A stretch of 64,000 nucleotides of DNA, from assembly GCA_029204225.1 (NCBI GenBank), contig CM055099.1, forward strand, positions 41,904,597 to 41,968,596, in the 5' to 3' direction. The first letter of the stretch is position 1; every line of letters starts with the position of its first letter. A model generated the notes under the pieces. The model was not told the DNA's origin. It worked only from the letters and a program-made list of their open reading frames with translations, and did no database searches. Of this stretch, positions 13,852 through 27,130 are shown piece after piece. This DNA comes from Diphasiastrum complanatum (Eukaryota; Streptophyta; Lycopodiopsida; Lycopodiales; Lycopodiaceae). The position numbers and the translations under genes are program-made.

Positions 13852-15274
13852 ACATGTGGATCGACATAAAATAGCTTTTGCAACAGAATGGAGAACATAT
13901 GCTTATAAAGTTATGCCATTTGGACTATGCAATGCACCAAGTTCATTTCAGAGAGTTATACAATTTGCTTTCAAAGACTATTTGCAAAAATTTCTTGACA
14001 TTTACTTGGATGATCTGGAAGTCCATAGTGCTGATACAGACCATATGGATCGTTTAGAAAAAGTATTTGAACGTCATCGCAAATATCAAATTTTCTTAAA
14101 TCCAAAAAAGTGTCAGATTTGAGTTAGTCATGGAGTTGTTCTTGGACATGTAATATCAGGACATGGAATTGCTATTGATTATTCCAAAATCAAAGTCATT
14201 GTGGAGTTTACCACCACCAAAAACAATTCGAGGAGTTTATATTGCATGGTTCATGCAAACTATTATCAGATATTCATTTTGTTTTTTGCGGACTTAAATA
14301 TAAGTTGACCATTGTACGAATTTGGATGACTGGGGCGTTGGAATCATTTGAAAATTTGAAGAAAGCTTTAGCTTCTACACTGATTCTACGAGCTCCAAAC
14401 TGGACAATTGAATTTCATGTTAATGCTGATGCACCAAAATATGCTATTGGATCAGTTTTGGCATAGCCAGGAGAATACAAGAAAGACTATCCTATCAGAT
14501 TTTCTAGTCGATAGCTTATTGATTATGAGAAGAATTACTCTACGGCGGAAGGAGAGGCGTTGGCCATGGTATTTTCCATGAAGAAATTTTGACATTATCT
14601 AGTGGCGACACATTTTGCATTTTAGATCGACCATCAACCATTGCTTTATCTAGTAAACAAGACATGCAATATGTCACATTACAAGATGGCTACTATTACT
14701 AACTGAATTTGATTTTTGAGTTGTGATTCGAAAAGGTAAAAAACATAATCTTGATGACCGTGTCTCAAGAATACAGACAGCACCAGTCAACACTAAAGGG
14801 ATGATGAACTACTAGATGCTGCATTATTTTATGTTGAAGCAGTACTTGAGTGGGCAGCAAATATTGTCGAATATCTGATGTTAGGCCACCCTAACGAATC
14901 TTTGACAAAAGCTCAAAAAAAACAATTGATTATTAAGGCACAATCTTCTCAATTGATTGCAGGCCAATTGTATCGTTGTGGAATGGATGATATTTTAAGA
15001 AGATGTGTTTTGTCACGTGAAGTGCCTGATCTAATTATGTTCTCACATGATGGGATGGAAGGTGGACATTTTTCAGCTGATATCACTATTCGAAAGCTTT
15101 TACAATCAGAGTGTTGGTGGCCTACACTTCATAAAAATACAGAAAACTTTATTCAGTCATGTGATGTATGTCAAAGAGCACGTCGCCCTACGAAGCAGAA
15201 CTATGAGCCTTTACATCCAATTCTGACACAAAGCACCATTTGAGAAATGGGGACTTGATTATGTTGGTCCTATT
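13852..15274 (+). pseudogene. Ty3/Gypsy pol remnant: RT, RNase H, integrase start
   Basis: RT: 13856-14122 encodes VMPFGLCNAPSSFQRV and the YLDDL active-site box; the frame then breaks at a stop. RNase H: 14310-14790 contains FHVNADAPKYAIGSVLA and, further on, the decayed substrate-binding part. Integrase zinc-binding domain: 14878-15243 has the two His (GMEGGHF region) and CDVCQRARR. The catalytic core just begins (KWGLDYVGP) and is cut at 15274 where a Copia LTR starts. Multiple stops and frameshifts make this inactive. Confidence 0.88.
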
Positions 15275-15745
15275 TGTTAAAAATCAGTTTGATCTGATTC
15301 ATTAGTATAAGCTTCAAATGTGATACTATAATTAGTGTACAGTTAATTAGATTTGCTGTATTTTGTAGTGTTCGAGACTTGACCCACCAGTGACATATCA
15401 GTCGTGGGCACTCGTCCCATAGCCGGCTACTTGGGTTAGCCGAGTAGCCACACCTAGGAGAATTAGCCTATACAGTTTATTTTGGTTTCGTTATGCTATG
15501 CTCATGGGCATGTCCTAGGTTTGTTAGTATTTTAGCCCATGTTGGGCCTTTTAGTCAGATAGGTGCCATTTTAGTGTGTTGACACTTGTCGAGCCCATGC
15601 ATGTTGGGGATTTTGGCATATGTACAGTTTTCTCTTTGTAATCTAAAGCTTTTGATGTGCCACATTTGAGAGCTTGTGAGGAGTGTCTATAGTGATTAAT
15701 TGGTGTGATCTGCATACTGCACTAGATCCTAATAGGATTTTAACA
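15275..15745 (+). mobile_element. Copia-type 5' LTR inserted in Gypsy integrase
   Basis: The segment starts TGTTAAAA and ends TTTTAACA, a perfect 8 bp terminal inverted repeat with canonical TG...CA ends, and the PBS follows directly. Length 471 bp. It interrupts the Gypsy integrase frame. The left flank CTATT would be the 5 bp target copy, but the partner LTR and second CTATT were not found, so the element's 3' part is missing, highly diverged or lost. Confidence 0.75.
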
Positions 15746-15757
15746 TGGTATTAGAGC
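15746..15757 (+). other. Primer-binding site, TGGTATTAGAGC
   Basis: It directly abuts the LTR end at 15745 and differs at one position from the TGGTATCAGAGC typical of Copia elements primed by initiator tRNA-Met. Confidence 0.8.
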
Positions 15758-18260
15758 GGCAGGATGATGCATGAATGCATGATTTGGTGGAGCTATGGGA
15801 TAGCATCTTTCACTAGGAAAAATGGCACTACAAGTGTCTCAAGAGAGAGGACTCCATATGGGGTATCGACAGTCCGGATGGCAGGAGACAGCGAAGTTCC
15901 TTCGATCGGAGCTTTGGGGAAGATCAGAACGATCGTCGTAGGTGAATTTCGGGGAGAATTCATGGAGAAACTTGCAGTTTCATGATTTTGGAGAAATCAT
16001 CGATGATGACTACGTAATTGACTGTGTAGGCAGCTAGTTGAAGTAATAGGATTTGCAAGGAAGCTGTAAAGAACAGTGTTACACAGCCAGAGCAATTCAC
16101 AGGGTGCAATTGAGTGGAAATAGGTGGAAGTTTCAGAAATTTCTGGTTTCGTGGAGTGTTGACTGTTTGGTGAGAAAATTAGCCTATTTGGAGTCGATAT
16201 TGCACCAATTTCAGAGCCATAAATTGCTTCATAGAGCCATAGGTAGGGCGACCTCTGTAGGGTAGGTAGCTGAAAGAAGACTACATTGATTCATATGGGA
16301 ACACGAAATAAGAGAAATATTAAATGTGAAATAAGACAAACATGTATGAGAGAAATAAATCTTAAAGCTATACTTTACTTGAACGTGACTCTTCGTGTTG
16401 TCAAAGCCAGCTCTGGTTGTCTATTAGAATCATATGATAATCTGTCTTTTCCACCCATCTCTAAGAAATTTTTTGGCAAATTCTTTCTCTTGTACTCTTG
16501 AGTATGCAAGGAAAATCTCGTGGCTAGTAATCTCAAGCCATAGTTAGCCTCCATTTTTGGAGTATGGCAATGCTAGCATCAATAATCTGATCCCACAAGA
16601 CCTCCTTCACAAGATATTCTCGGAAGGTCATGTTATCTATGATCACCAAAACAATTATCAAGTTTAGAATGAAGGTAATGAGTGCAATATAATAGTTTTG
16701 AAGACAAAGTATTCGTTGTTATACAATGACATTTTGTTACAACTTACTAGTGGGTATGTGGAGTTGTTTTCTAAAGGCATCATCTTCTTGAATTATAGTA
16801 CGCGCAATGTTTGCCTTTCGACTTGGGACAACTTTTTGCATGCTATATTATATAGCCTCTTTTTTGTAATTGACTTGGGCCTATAATTCCAATCAACACA
16901 TAACATAGCACTAAAGAAAAAAAACATTGTTATCTTTTATAGCCATAAATCTAATTTAGCATCACACCCTTCGTGTGATACATCTATCTTTGTGGAACTT
17001 TGAGTTACAAAAGTGCACATCTAACCTCAATTGACAATAGTCATAAAAGATCTCAGAATTACATCTTTTATGCTTTGCATCTATGCTCATGAAATTTTCA
17101 GCTGAGAGTGCGGGCTTATTTGTATTGGGCAAAAGTTCAACAATATTACCTTCTAACATGAGATACGTGAATTGCCAACAATTTTGATCATCCACTTTAG
17201 TTTTACAATATTGTAGATAGTCAAAAAAATTTGAGATTGTATATTATGCATGTTCATGTATCTTAGTTGGTAAAGATAAAGCCATATACAAAAAATCAAA
17301 ATAAAATTGAATTTTTTTTTTATGTTTTACTTGGTTACAAAATTGTATCCATGAACAATATATGATATTCTCAAATATTTCTTTTTAGAGTTTTAATCAA
17401 GAAATTGCAAAGCTTAAAAGAATTTTTTTGCTCTTTGTCAATGCTAGATCAAAGAGATACTTTTCAAAAAATCATAAAACATGATAAACACTAGAGCTTG
17501 GCAATGGCTGTAAAAAATATAATGCAAGCTAAGCAGATACAGGTCTAAACAATAGAACGATTTTGAATAGGTTCTTCTTTAAAGAAAACATTGCAATCCT
17601 TTGTGAACAAGCATATTGTACAATGAATATATTCCAAAACATTCACTAAAATAGTGTTCAATATGGAAGAAATTTTTTTCTAAGAGCTCAAGCATGTCTA
17701 GAAGATAGAGCACTAGCCTCTTAAGAATTTTTGCAATCTCCATTATTTGAGAGGTCGTAAAGCTAATACAAATATTTGATCATGAAATTTGATATATAAA
17801 AGGTAGCTTTAATCAAGTTGTGAATGCCCTTAGTAGGATTGGTGAGTTAAATGAACTTTTATTCATCCAAAAATTTCACAGATCTATATCTTTTGTTCAA
17901 AGGAATGATATGAAAAAGCCCAGATTTGAAAGATCCTTTAGGTTGCATGAAATGCCAAGCTAAATTCATAGGTCACATTTGATTTGCAGTTTCTATAAAC
18001 TTGAGACTTCTCTTGGTTTTAGTTCCATTGATCTGTTGGAGGATAGTTCGATGATGTAGTGAAGTGCAGGAAGAACACAATGAATTATAAGGATCAATCT
18101 TTCGATATTCATGAGACAATCACTAGATAGTTAGATCATTCATTTAACTTAGTAGGATATCTTAGGTAGGTGTCATTGACAACCATTAAGACTGCAAATA
18201 ATTAGGTGTCTATGACAACCATGCATTCTTCATCAGATATTCTTCGATAATCTATGAAGT
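15758..18260. other. Leader then unassigned AT-rich DNA
   Basis: About 15758-16290 is probably the Copia leader; a 73-codon frame at 15764-15985 has no domain. From about 16300 to 18260 nothing coding was recognised. Confidence 0.4.
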
Positions 18261-18265
18261 ACGAG

Positions 18266-18672
<407 letters not shown>

Positions 18673-19232
18673 ACAATACAGTCTACATGATGAATAGAAA
18701 GCAAAAGTGGTCCATTATTGTCCAGATGGTAGAAAGATCCATATTTTGAGATGAAAAAATAGACAAGTGGTCCATCGTTGACCAGCGAGCCACATAAACA
18801 ATGATTCAACATCCATTGTCTCATTATACAAAGCTATGAGCATACATAATGCTAAGAAATATAAAACAAGTGAATAAAGCCAAGAGGGATGCAGCCTTTA
18901 GTGTGAAATGAGATGAACCACTTACTATAAAATAGTATTCGAAGAGAGACAGCCTGGTAGGGCGCAATCACAAGGGGAGAAGAAGAATGAGCTCTCTTGA
19001 CAAAGTGTTCTGGGAGAAATGGTCGAAACTACATGGTATATATAGCAGTATTCGGTGGTGTTTCATGGAAGGTGTCTTTTTGCCTTGAGAGAGAAGTAAC
19101 ACATCATGTCCCTTTTAGAGCTAATCTGAAAAAAAGGAGGGAGATTTGAATTGCTATGGTGCAAGTTGGGGGTAGTATTGGTTAAGGACCTTTAATTTGG
19201 AGTTTAGAGAGGTCCTTTTAAATGAAGCATCC

Positions 19233-20725
<1,493 letters not shown>

Positions 20726-20829
20726 ACCAACCATACCCACAATTAGCAACGTATCTTAGGGGGCAGTTAGACCCCTGAGATGGAGTGCTAACTGCCCACC
20801 AAGAGAAAAGCCGCATTTTTTGGTAGTGT

Positions 20830-21960
20830 AAACATTAGTCCAGGGAACATTTTGCGTGAGAATATTTTGTTGATGATCCCGTATAGTCTTCCTTTCATAA
20901 AGCCATTTCTTTGAAATGTCATAGCAATGTAATTGACTTCACCAATAAAAGCATTTGATCGCTACAACAATACATAGCAACGATAATTTGTCCGATGGTA
21001 ACTTTATAAGAGTTAAAGATCGGTCTATTGGATGCCAGGTGTATGAATTGGAAAAAGAGAAACAATAGTTCCTTTCTTTTATCGAACTTTTTCATAGAAA
21101 AAACGCCCGATTCAGAATCAAATGTAGTAGTAATATTCAAAAAGTTTACCATATTGTCATTAGCCTCCTCATTTTTTATGGTCCAGTACTTCAAAGGCAT
21201 TATCAAGGGTATGAGGTTGTTCTTTATCCAGAAATAAAAGCGCCTCCGAATTATTATTAAAACAAATGTCATCAATATACTGAAAGGTATTTTTGAACAC
21301 CCGTAAGTACTCAATTTTTCCAAGTCTGGCAAGTCTTTTCATAAAATGCAATTCATAAAATGACTGGTACCAATTACACCACGTAGGAGAACATGCAAAG
21401 CCCATAAGTATACCACAAACTTGTCTCCAAGCCGTGTTTCCTAGTCTCACAATGCAGTGGTCAATCAATAAATCATTCCATTGGCAAAGTAGTAATTTGT
21501 CAATATGAGTCCATTTTTCAGTCGGTTTCTTTACCCACTTCCATTTGCATTCCTCATGGTCAGGTTTCCATTTATAGGCAAGATTTTTGTTCTTGTTAAA
21601 CTTGACAACATAGAAGATCATCTTACGTATAACGTATAATAGTCTTAAGTCCATCAGGGCCATTAAGAGGGATGTTTTCATAACATTTAGAGATGTCAAT
21701 AGACCACATAGAAGTGATTTTATTTGGCACATTAATATAGAATTTAGTGGATGAGTTGCATTTCCAGAATAGATTGGTATCTACATTTAGGTAATACCGG
21801 TATGAATTTCCTTAAGGCCTGCTCCCTCCATGAGGAGCAGAGACAGAATACCAAGAGCCTAGAAAGAAATGTGGCCACCTTTGAAAAATAGCAGTCATGT
21901 GCATTTGTAATCCATCTAAAGGTATTTTTATGTGCTTTAAAGGTACATCATATAAAAGGT
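20830..21960 (-). pseudogene. Degenerate reverse transcriptase, not Copia, Gypsy or typical L1
   Basis: Reading the minus strand through several frame changes gives an ordered set of RT-like blocks: TFRWITNAH (21897-21923); SIDISKCYENIPLNGPDGL (21648-21704), a likely motif A with its catalytic Asp; GILMGFACSPTWCN (21373-21414), motif B; FKNTFQYIDDICF (21259-21297), motif C with the YxDD box; KKFDKRKEL (21065-21091); and a C-terminal NGF...FPGLMF block (20835-20905). GI-MG plus YIDD is unlike plant Copia (YVDD) and Gypsy (YLDD/YVDD). The block order resembles Penelope-like and related RTs of algae, protists and animals; that placement is inference. No GIY-YIG endonuclease was found beside it. 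It is broken by at least three frameshifts and abuts a Copia gag fragment at about 22085. Confidence 0.7.
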
Positions 21961-22084
21961 AATTCATCTTTCCCTAAAAGGCAATCGGGCAATATACTGG
22001 AAAAGGTATGCTCAATAATTGTTATAGCGTTATCAATATTATTGGTACCAACCTCTGAAAAAAGGGGTAGCAAGTTAATTCAGC

Positions 22085-22449
22085 AATTGTTTGAATTCAT
22101 TCAGGTGATCACTGACTGAGGTGCCTTCACTCATCTTGAGTGTGAGGACCTTCTTCCTCAAAAAGAGACGAGTCGATACATCTGAAGCCTCGTAGATACT
22201 TGTAAGAATATCCCATGCTTTTTTAGAGGTGGTGTTGTTTGATAATTGAGCAATCTAAGTGTTCTTCAAATTTAAGGATACAATGGCAAGTGCTTTGCCA
22301 TCCTTTGCTTCCCACGTTGGAAACAGTTCTGGTTCTGCTAGTTTGACAATAGAACCGTTAACATATCCCCATAACTCCTTCTCAATTAAGATAGTTCTCA
22401 TTTTGAACTTCCACATGTGGAAATCACCTCCGTTGAACTTGTTGGTCAA
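22085..22449 (-). pseudogene. Copia gag N-terminal part
   Basis: The frame at 22255-22449 starts MTNKFNGGDFHMWKFKMRTI, and the next segment reads SKKAWDILTSIYEAS then SVSDHLNEFKQLLN, the normal order of a UBN2-type Copia gag. A stop near 22255 splits it. After about 22085 the sequence changes into the unrelated RT remnant, so gag is truncated. A primer-binding-like site lies upstream at 22589-22600, 140 bp before the start, the expected layout for the 5' end of an element. Confidence 0.8.
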
Positions 22450-22559
22450 ATGGATCTCTGAGGTTGAACCTTTTATTGTAATCGAATATCAGAGATTGGA
22501 CACAAACAGAATATGAACTAATTCTGAAAAACAAAACCGTATAAGTTCCTTTGTATATC

Positions 22560-23555
22560 CTAGACTCTAGTAATCCAAAAAACCCCGAGCTCTAATACCA
22601 ACTGACGTTGAAGATGGCCTGATGAATTGTCAGCCCTGATACCACTATCAATTAAACTATTAAGTGCATACATAATGTTGCCAAAGACAACTTGCCTTGC
22701 TTGATCCATATGATTGAGCCTAGATGGCTCCATCTTGATACTCAAGGTTCTTCTTGGAGTCCTCGGGTCTTGAGATTGATCCTCCACTTGATTTGACTCC
22801 AAAACATCAATGAATTGAATAAGGTGTTGATCCAAAGGTGCTTCTTCAAGTTTACAAATCTTCCACTCTTGAAAGATCACATTTCCACCATTGACAAATT
22901 CTTTGGTTGAAAACAAGTACATTCTACAGTCTCTACTTGAAGAGCAAAACACTATCATTATTTCTATCATTGAAATAGGATAATCTTTGGTCCTTACATT
23001 GGAATGATCATGCACAAAGCATGTGGACACAAAGATTTCCAAAACAAATGATGTTTCATCTTTTATGACTCTATTCAAACTATTACACAAATAGTTATCC
23101 AATGAAATTGTTTTATCAACAAAAAATGTAGATTTTGAAGCATCCCATTTCATTGTCTTGTCATACAAAGTAATAAACACCATGAATCTTAAAGTTAAGA
23201 AACAAGTCACCTCATGTCTACTAATACTTTCCAAAAAGTATTCAAGGATAGTAGACTCTCCAATGCTCACCGCCCTTGCAAGATGCACACTTGAATGGAC
23301 AATTTGCATGCAATTTGATGACTCGGCCACTGCCATTGAGGACTCCCTTGGAACTCTCATGCTTTGAGTCTGATCCTCAAGATCTTCCTCCTTTTGATGC
23401 TCCTCCTCAATGCAAGCAAGATCACACTTTGCCAAGATCTCCTCTTGAGTGATCTCCTCCTTTGCCAAGCTCACCCTCTCAAAAGCAACACTAGCTTCCA
23501 ACTTAAACAATCTTCCATGCTTAAATCCCTTTGCAATGCAAACATTATTTTTCAA
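22560..23555 (-). CDS. 331-codon open frame of rearranged Copia sequence
   Basis: This is the longest uninterrupted frame outside the 57-62 kb element. The first part (KGFKHGRLFKLE) follows the protease fragment to its right. The middle is not recognised. The later part has TCFVHDHSNVR and VIFQEWKICKLEEAPLD, like the C-terminal integrase region of Copia (CFVH...; V-F-E at the end), then DQSQDPRTPRRTLS, a linker towards RT. The integrase catalytic core is absent, so no integrase activity is expected. It is probably a deletion derivative whose reading frame happens to be open; a non-autonomous element protein is possible. Confidence 0.5.
   Translation of the reverse strand: MKNNVCIAKGFKHGRLFKLEASVAFERVSLAKEEITQEEILAKCDLACIEEEHQKEEDLEDQTQSMRVPRESSMAVAESSNCMQIVHSSVHLARAVSIGESTILEYFLESISRHEVTCFLTLRFMVFITLYDKTMKWDASKSTFFVDKTISLDNYLCNSLNRVIKDETSFVLEIFVSTCFVHDHSNVRTKDYPISMIEIMIVFCSSSRDCRMYLFSTKEFVNGGNVIFQEWKICKLEEAPLDQHLIQFIDVLESNQVEDQSQDPRTPRRTLSIKMEPSRLNHMDQARQVVFGNIMYALNSLIDSGIRADNSSGHLQRQLVLELGVFWITRV
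22589..22600 (-). other. Primer-binding-site-like TGGTATTAGAGC
   Basis: The minus strand reads TTGGTATTAGAGCTC here, followed by a leader and gag. A second, weaker GTGGTATCAGGGC lies about 43 bp upstream. Both sit inside the 3' end of the open frame 22560-23555, so the LTR expected upstream is not obvious. Confidence 0.55.
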
Positions 23556-23712
23556 GAAGAAACAAACACCATGCTTAAAGTGGACATCAAACCACTTTCT
23601 AAGAGTAGACCAACACTAAGTATATTCTTAGTGATTGATGGTACATAAAGGACATTTTCTAGATCCATGCATTTTGAGGATTCTAGACACAAAGAGATGG
23701 TTTTAACACAAT

Positions 23713-24021
23713 CTATCCTACACTCTTCATCATTTGTAGTAAAGACAAATTTTTAGCATTATTGAAAGAGTGTAAGGTTGAGAAAAAGTCCTTTTCACAA
23801 GACATGTGGGAGCTAGCCCCACTGTCGATCCACCAATTGTCTCTTGAAATGCTATTGCTTGTTGGTGAGAATGTAGATGCCATCAAGAATGCATCTACTT
23901 CATCCTCCTCTTCCTCCTTTGCAAGGTTTTCTTGTTTGTCCTCCTCCACTTGTGCTCTTAGCCTCTTGTAGCATTCAGATGCATAATGCCCCTTCTTTCC
24001 ACAAAAGAAACATTTCTGCAT
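23713..24021 (-). pseudogene. Copia gag zinc knuckle and protease
   Basis: CFFCGKKGHYASEC is a CCHC knuckle, followed by a Glu-rich linker and NWWIDSGASSHMSCEKDFF, the retropepsin active-site region with DSG intact. The frame ends soon afterwards. It continues the gag frame to its right (24047-24673) after a frameshift and belongs to the same element. Confidence 0.85.
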
Positions 24022-24046
24022 TGACTTGTCCTTTGAGCTTGATGCA

Positions 24047-24673
24047 TCATCCTCTTCTTTGGCCTCCTTTGGATGCTTCTTCTTTCCATTGGTTGAGAAA
24101 TTTACTCTCCCATCCTTCTTGCAATGACAAGGAACTCATCCTTGCTTTTGCATGGAGCATCCTACACTCTTCAGCCACTAATACACTGTGAAGTTTTTCT
24201 GTAGTTGGCAAAGTGTCTTGGATGGCAAAACTTTGGACCAAATTTGCAAAGTCATCTCCTAGACCATTAAGAACAATTTGTACAAGCTCTCCATCATGAA
24301 TCTTCTCTCCAATGGAAGCCAACTCCCTATTTAGAGACTCGATTTTGAGTACATAATCTTGTGCACTCTCCTCACGTCTTTTCATGCTTTGCAAAATCTG
24401 ATTTCTAAGCATGAGAACCCTCGAAGTGTTACTAGATTCATAGATTGATTTTAAAGACTCCCAAGCCTCTTTAGCACTTTTACATGATGATACTTCTCTC
24501 AACAAATCATTGTCATCTTCATCTTCAATCAAGAACCCATAAAGGTCTTGAAGCACCAAGAGTGACTCCATCCTAACCTTCCAAATAGCATTATTTGTAG
24601 AATTCAATCTCTCACTAGCTTCTAGAAGGTAAGCTCTAGCAGATCCCATCTTACTAGTGACTTCTAGAAACAA
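24047..24673 (-). pseudogene. Copia gag (UBN2-type)
   Basis: A 208-codon frame with the full gag pattern: AIWKVRMESLLVLQDLYGFL near residue 30, CKSAKEAWESLKSIYESS, the helix with RREESAQDYVLKIESLNREL, and LVQIVLNGLGDDFANLVQSF. It lacks only the zinc knuckle, which is in the next fragment. Upstream are a duplicated leader (24674-24965) and an LTR candidate (25356-26181). The product would form the element's capsid. Confidence 0.85.
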
Positions 24674-24965
24674 GAAATAGATTTGATTGACTTGAAACTC
24701 ACAAAGGTCTCACACTTGTAGTGTTTCACTCAAATATGATTTCTAATCCAACAAATGGACTTATAATCACAGTTCTATCACTCCCTTACAAAGCTGGAAT
24801 GAAGATAAGATGAAGTGAAAACTACTTTCAAACAAACCTTGCCAAGAAATGGATTTGATTGTCTCTAGAAACTCACTAAGGTCTCTCTCTTGTAGTGTTT
24901 CACTCAAATTAGATTTCTAATCCAACAAATGGACTTATAATCTCAACTCTAGCACTCCCTCACAC
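24674..24965. repeat. Leader duplication, ~115 bp, two direct copies
   Basis: About 24674-24780 and 24848-24960 share the same phrases (AAACTCAC-AAGGTCTC, TTGTAGTGTTTCACTCAAAT, CCAACAAATGGACTTATAAT). They lie in the leader of the minus-strand Copia element. Confidence 0.85.
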
Positions 24966-25355
24966 TTTTTGATGTACTTTCAAGACCTGTAAAACAAGTT
25001 TAGAGGACCTTATTTCAGCCTAGATTGATTAGATTTCATGACCCTATGTCAAATATAATCAATGGCACTCAATCTTGGTAGCTTATCCTAAGATTTCCAC
25101 CAAAAATTACATCAAAAGCTCACAAATTGAATTTCTTTGGATCAAATGAATAACATGCATTAAATGCAGGTTCAGAGGTGCCCACACATGTGGACAATAC
25201 GGATTTGGACCCCTACCAAGTTTGGGATCAAATCTCCTCACCAAAATCAAGATTCTAGCTTGCCCTCTCAATACTAGTTTTTAGCACCAAAACTTGCTAA
25301 AAATGGATTTGCATTAGATCAATGGCTTATGCTCGTGTTCTTGGATCTGATATCA

Positions 25356-26181
25356 TGTGAAAGTGCAGTACTTTAGGACCATAAATGGATCTACGAAATA
25401 TCCACAAGAGTGATTGGACGCTTGCTTAACAATCTATCAAAAAACTAGACACAAAAAAGTTGATCTAGATTGGCAATTTGACAAACAACAAGCATTAACA
25501 ATCAAAAGCATTGATCAACATTGAAATCTGAGCCCACATGTGTGTACTACGGGCTGTAGTACAGCCTTCAACCTGAGAAACAAGTAGATATTGATTTGGT
25601 TTTCTTTGGATCACAAAAGCTCAATGTACATAGTGAACTAGCTTGAGATTGCCAATGAGCTCCAAAAATATTCTGTATCTTCTCACTATGCGAGCGTGGA
25701 ATACATAGCAAATTCGACTTCTTTCTTGAAGTTAGGTGGATTTCCAGCATGTAATAAGGAAGTTAACTCACTCTTTTTGCCTAGATCCTAGAGTTATGCT
25801 TGGTAGGTAGCTAGTTGGTCAAATTTTCACCTTAAACTTAGGTGTAGGTCCTATAAAGTAGGGATGACCACCAAATAGACATGACCAACTATGTGGCATT
25901 TTGGTCATACATGTGTGGAACCCAATTATGTACAAAATTTACACTATTCTTCATGGTTTTTTTTATCAAGCTACATTTGCCAATTTTGTTACGACTATTT
26001 AAGAATCCTGGTGATGTTATAGTTGATCTCACTGTTGGCACAAACATATTGTTGTGTGAGACCAATAGCCTTGGGAGATCTATCGTCGGATTGGAAAGCC
26101 AAACAAATCTTTACAAATGATTGGTGAATTATTATTGGGGTGAGCCAAAGGTAAGTGCTAGAGCTTGAATCTTGTTTCACA
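25356..26181 (-). mobile_element. Candidate Copia LTR (826 bp)
   Basis: On the plus strand the segment starts TGTGAAAG and ends GTTTCACA, a 7 bp terminal inverted repeat with TG...CA ends. On the minus strand it is followed at once by TGATATCAGATCC (25343-25355), a decayed form of TGGTATCAGAGC, and 0.7 kb later by gag. That is the layout of a 5' LTR. Against it, homology with 49147-50909 runs straight through the right end into 27130, so the ends are not confirmed by an independent insertion. Confidence 0.5.
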
Positions 26182-27130
26182 TATTTGATTTGATAACACA
26201 TTGTCATAATGTATCATAGGTTTGAATGTTACTTGAACCAAGGGAGAAAAAATAATGTGAAGACATTAATTTTTTTGCAAATAGCATCATAGATTAATTT
26301 CTTTATAGTGAAGACATTGAAGTTCTAAGCATATAGTGTCATAGAATAAGTTCAGTAATTAAGTTTCATGCAATGAATATATTAAATTCTCTATATTTTT
26401 AAACAACTATAGTCCATGTACAACAAGTGATTAAAAGCACTTGAGATTATTCATACATAAGTTTGAGATTTTATGTTGTTAGATTTGAAGGTTATGTAAT
26501 ATACTAATGAAGATCACTCAAACTTCATATTTCAAAATATGTTGTAATGGCTTTGTCAAGATTAATGTTATATAGAACCAAGGTTTGTTTGTATACCAAT
26601 CAACTGTTTGTATGAAAGCGAATTTTATATAGGAACCATTTTATATCAAAATTGGTTCTATTGCATACTATTTTCATTTCTTGCTAATTTTACACAATGC
26701 ATGTCTAAACTCACACATTCAACAATTAGCAAATGACACATTGAGAAAACATGTGAGATATTCACACTCATGTTTAGTAGCGCCCACCATGTCATTTGTA
26801 AGCAGAAAAAAGATTCCAATATGAAAAGCTCTCTTGTATTTATGAAAAAGCTCGCTCTACCAAGCTCGCTTGAGGCCCATCACCATACACAATGAGCGAT
26901 TCTTGAGAGAAACTAGTTCCTTGAACATAGAACGGGTTGAAATTAGTATTCAAACATTTTGGTTGAATATTATAACATAGAAAATCCAAAATGCATGCCA
27001 TTTACAAGCATGATACTTTGCTCACCATAGGTATGAGTATCTACAAGGGAAGAGATTTTGCTTCAATATACATGACCATGATGTTATGAACCTCACAACC
27101 TCACAATTTATAAAAGGTGCAACATGTTTT
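25381..27130 (+). repeat. Inverted repeat arm P, left copy
   Basis: Nearly identical to the reverse complement of 49147-50909. For example, the 70-residue translations of 25995-26207 and 50071-50283 are the same. Small indels differ: about 21 bp is extra in the right copy near 50290-50318, and about 8 bp is missing near 50631. No coding domain is seen. Confidence 0.93.

Noticed and set aside
16962-17195. Minus-strand frame with Cys/His residues as a zinc-finger gene
   Set aside because: Spacing of Cys and His does not fit a known finger and no flanking exons were found.
25881-26207. Small proteins encoded identically in both inverted-repeat arms
   Set aside because: Identity reflects recent duplication of the DNA; both strands are open in the same place and no domain is visible.
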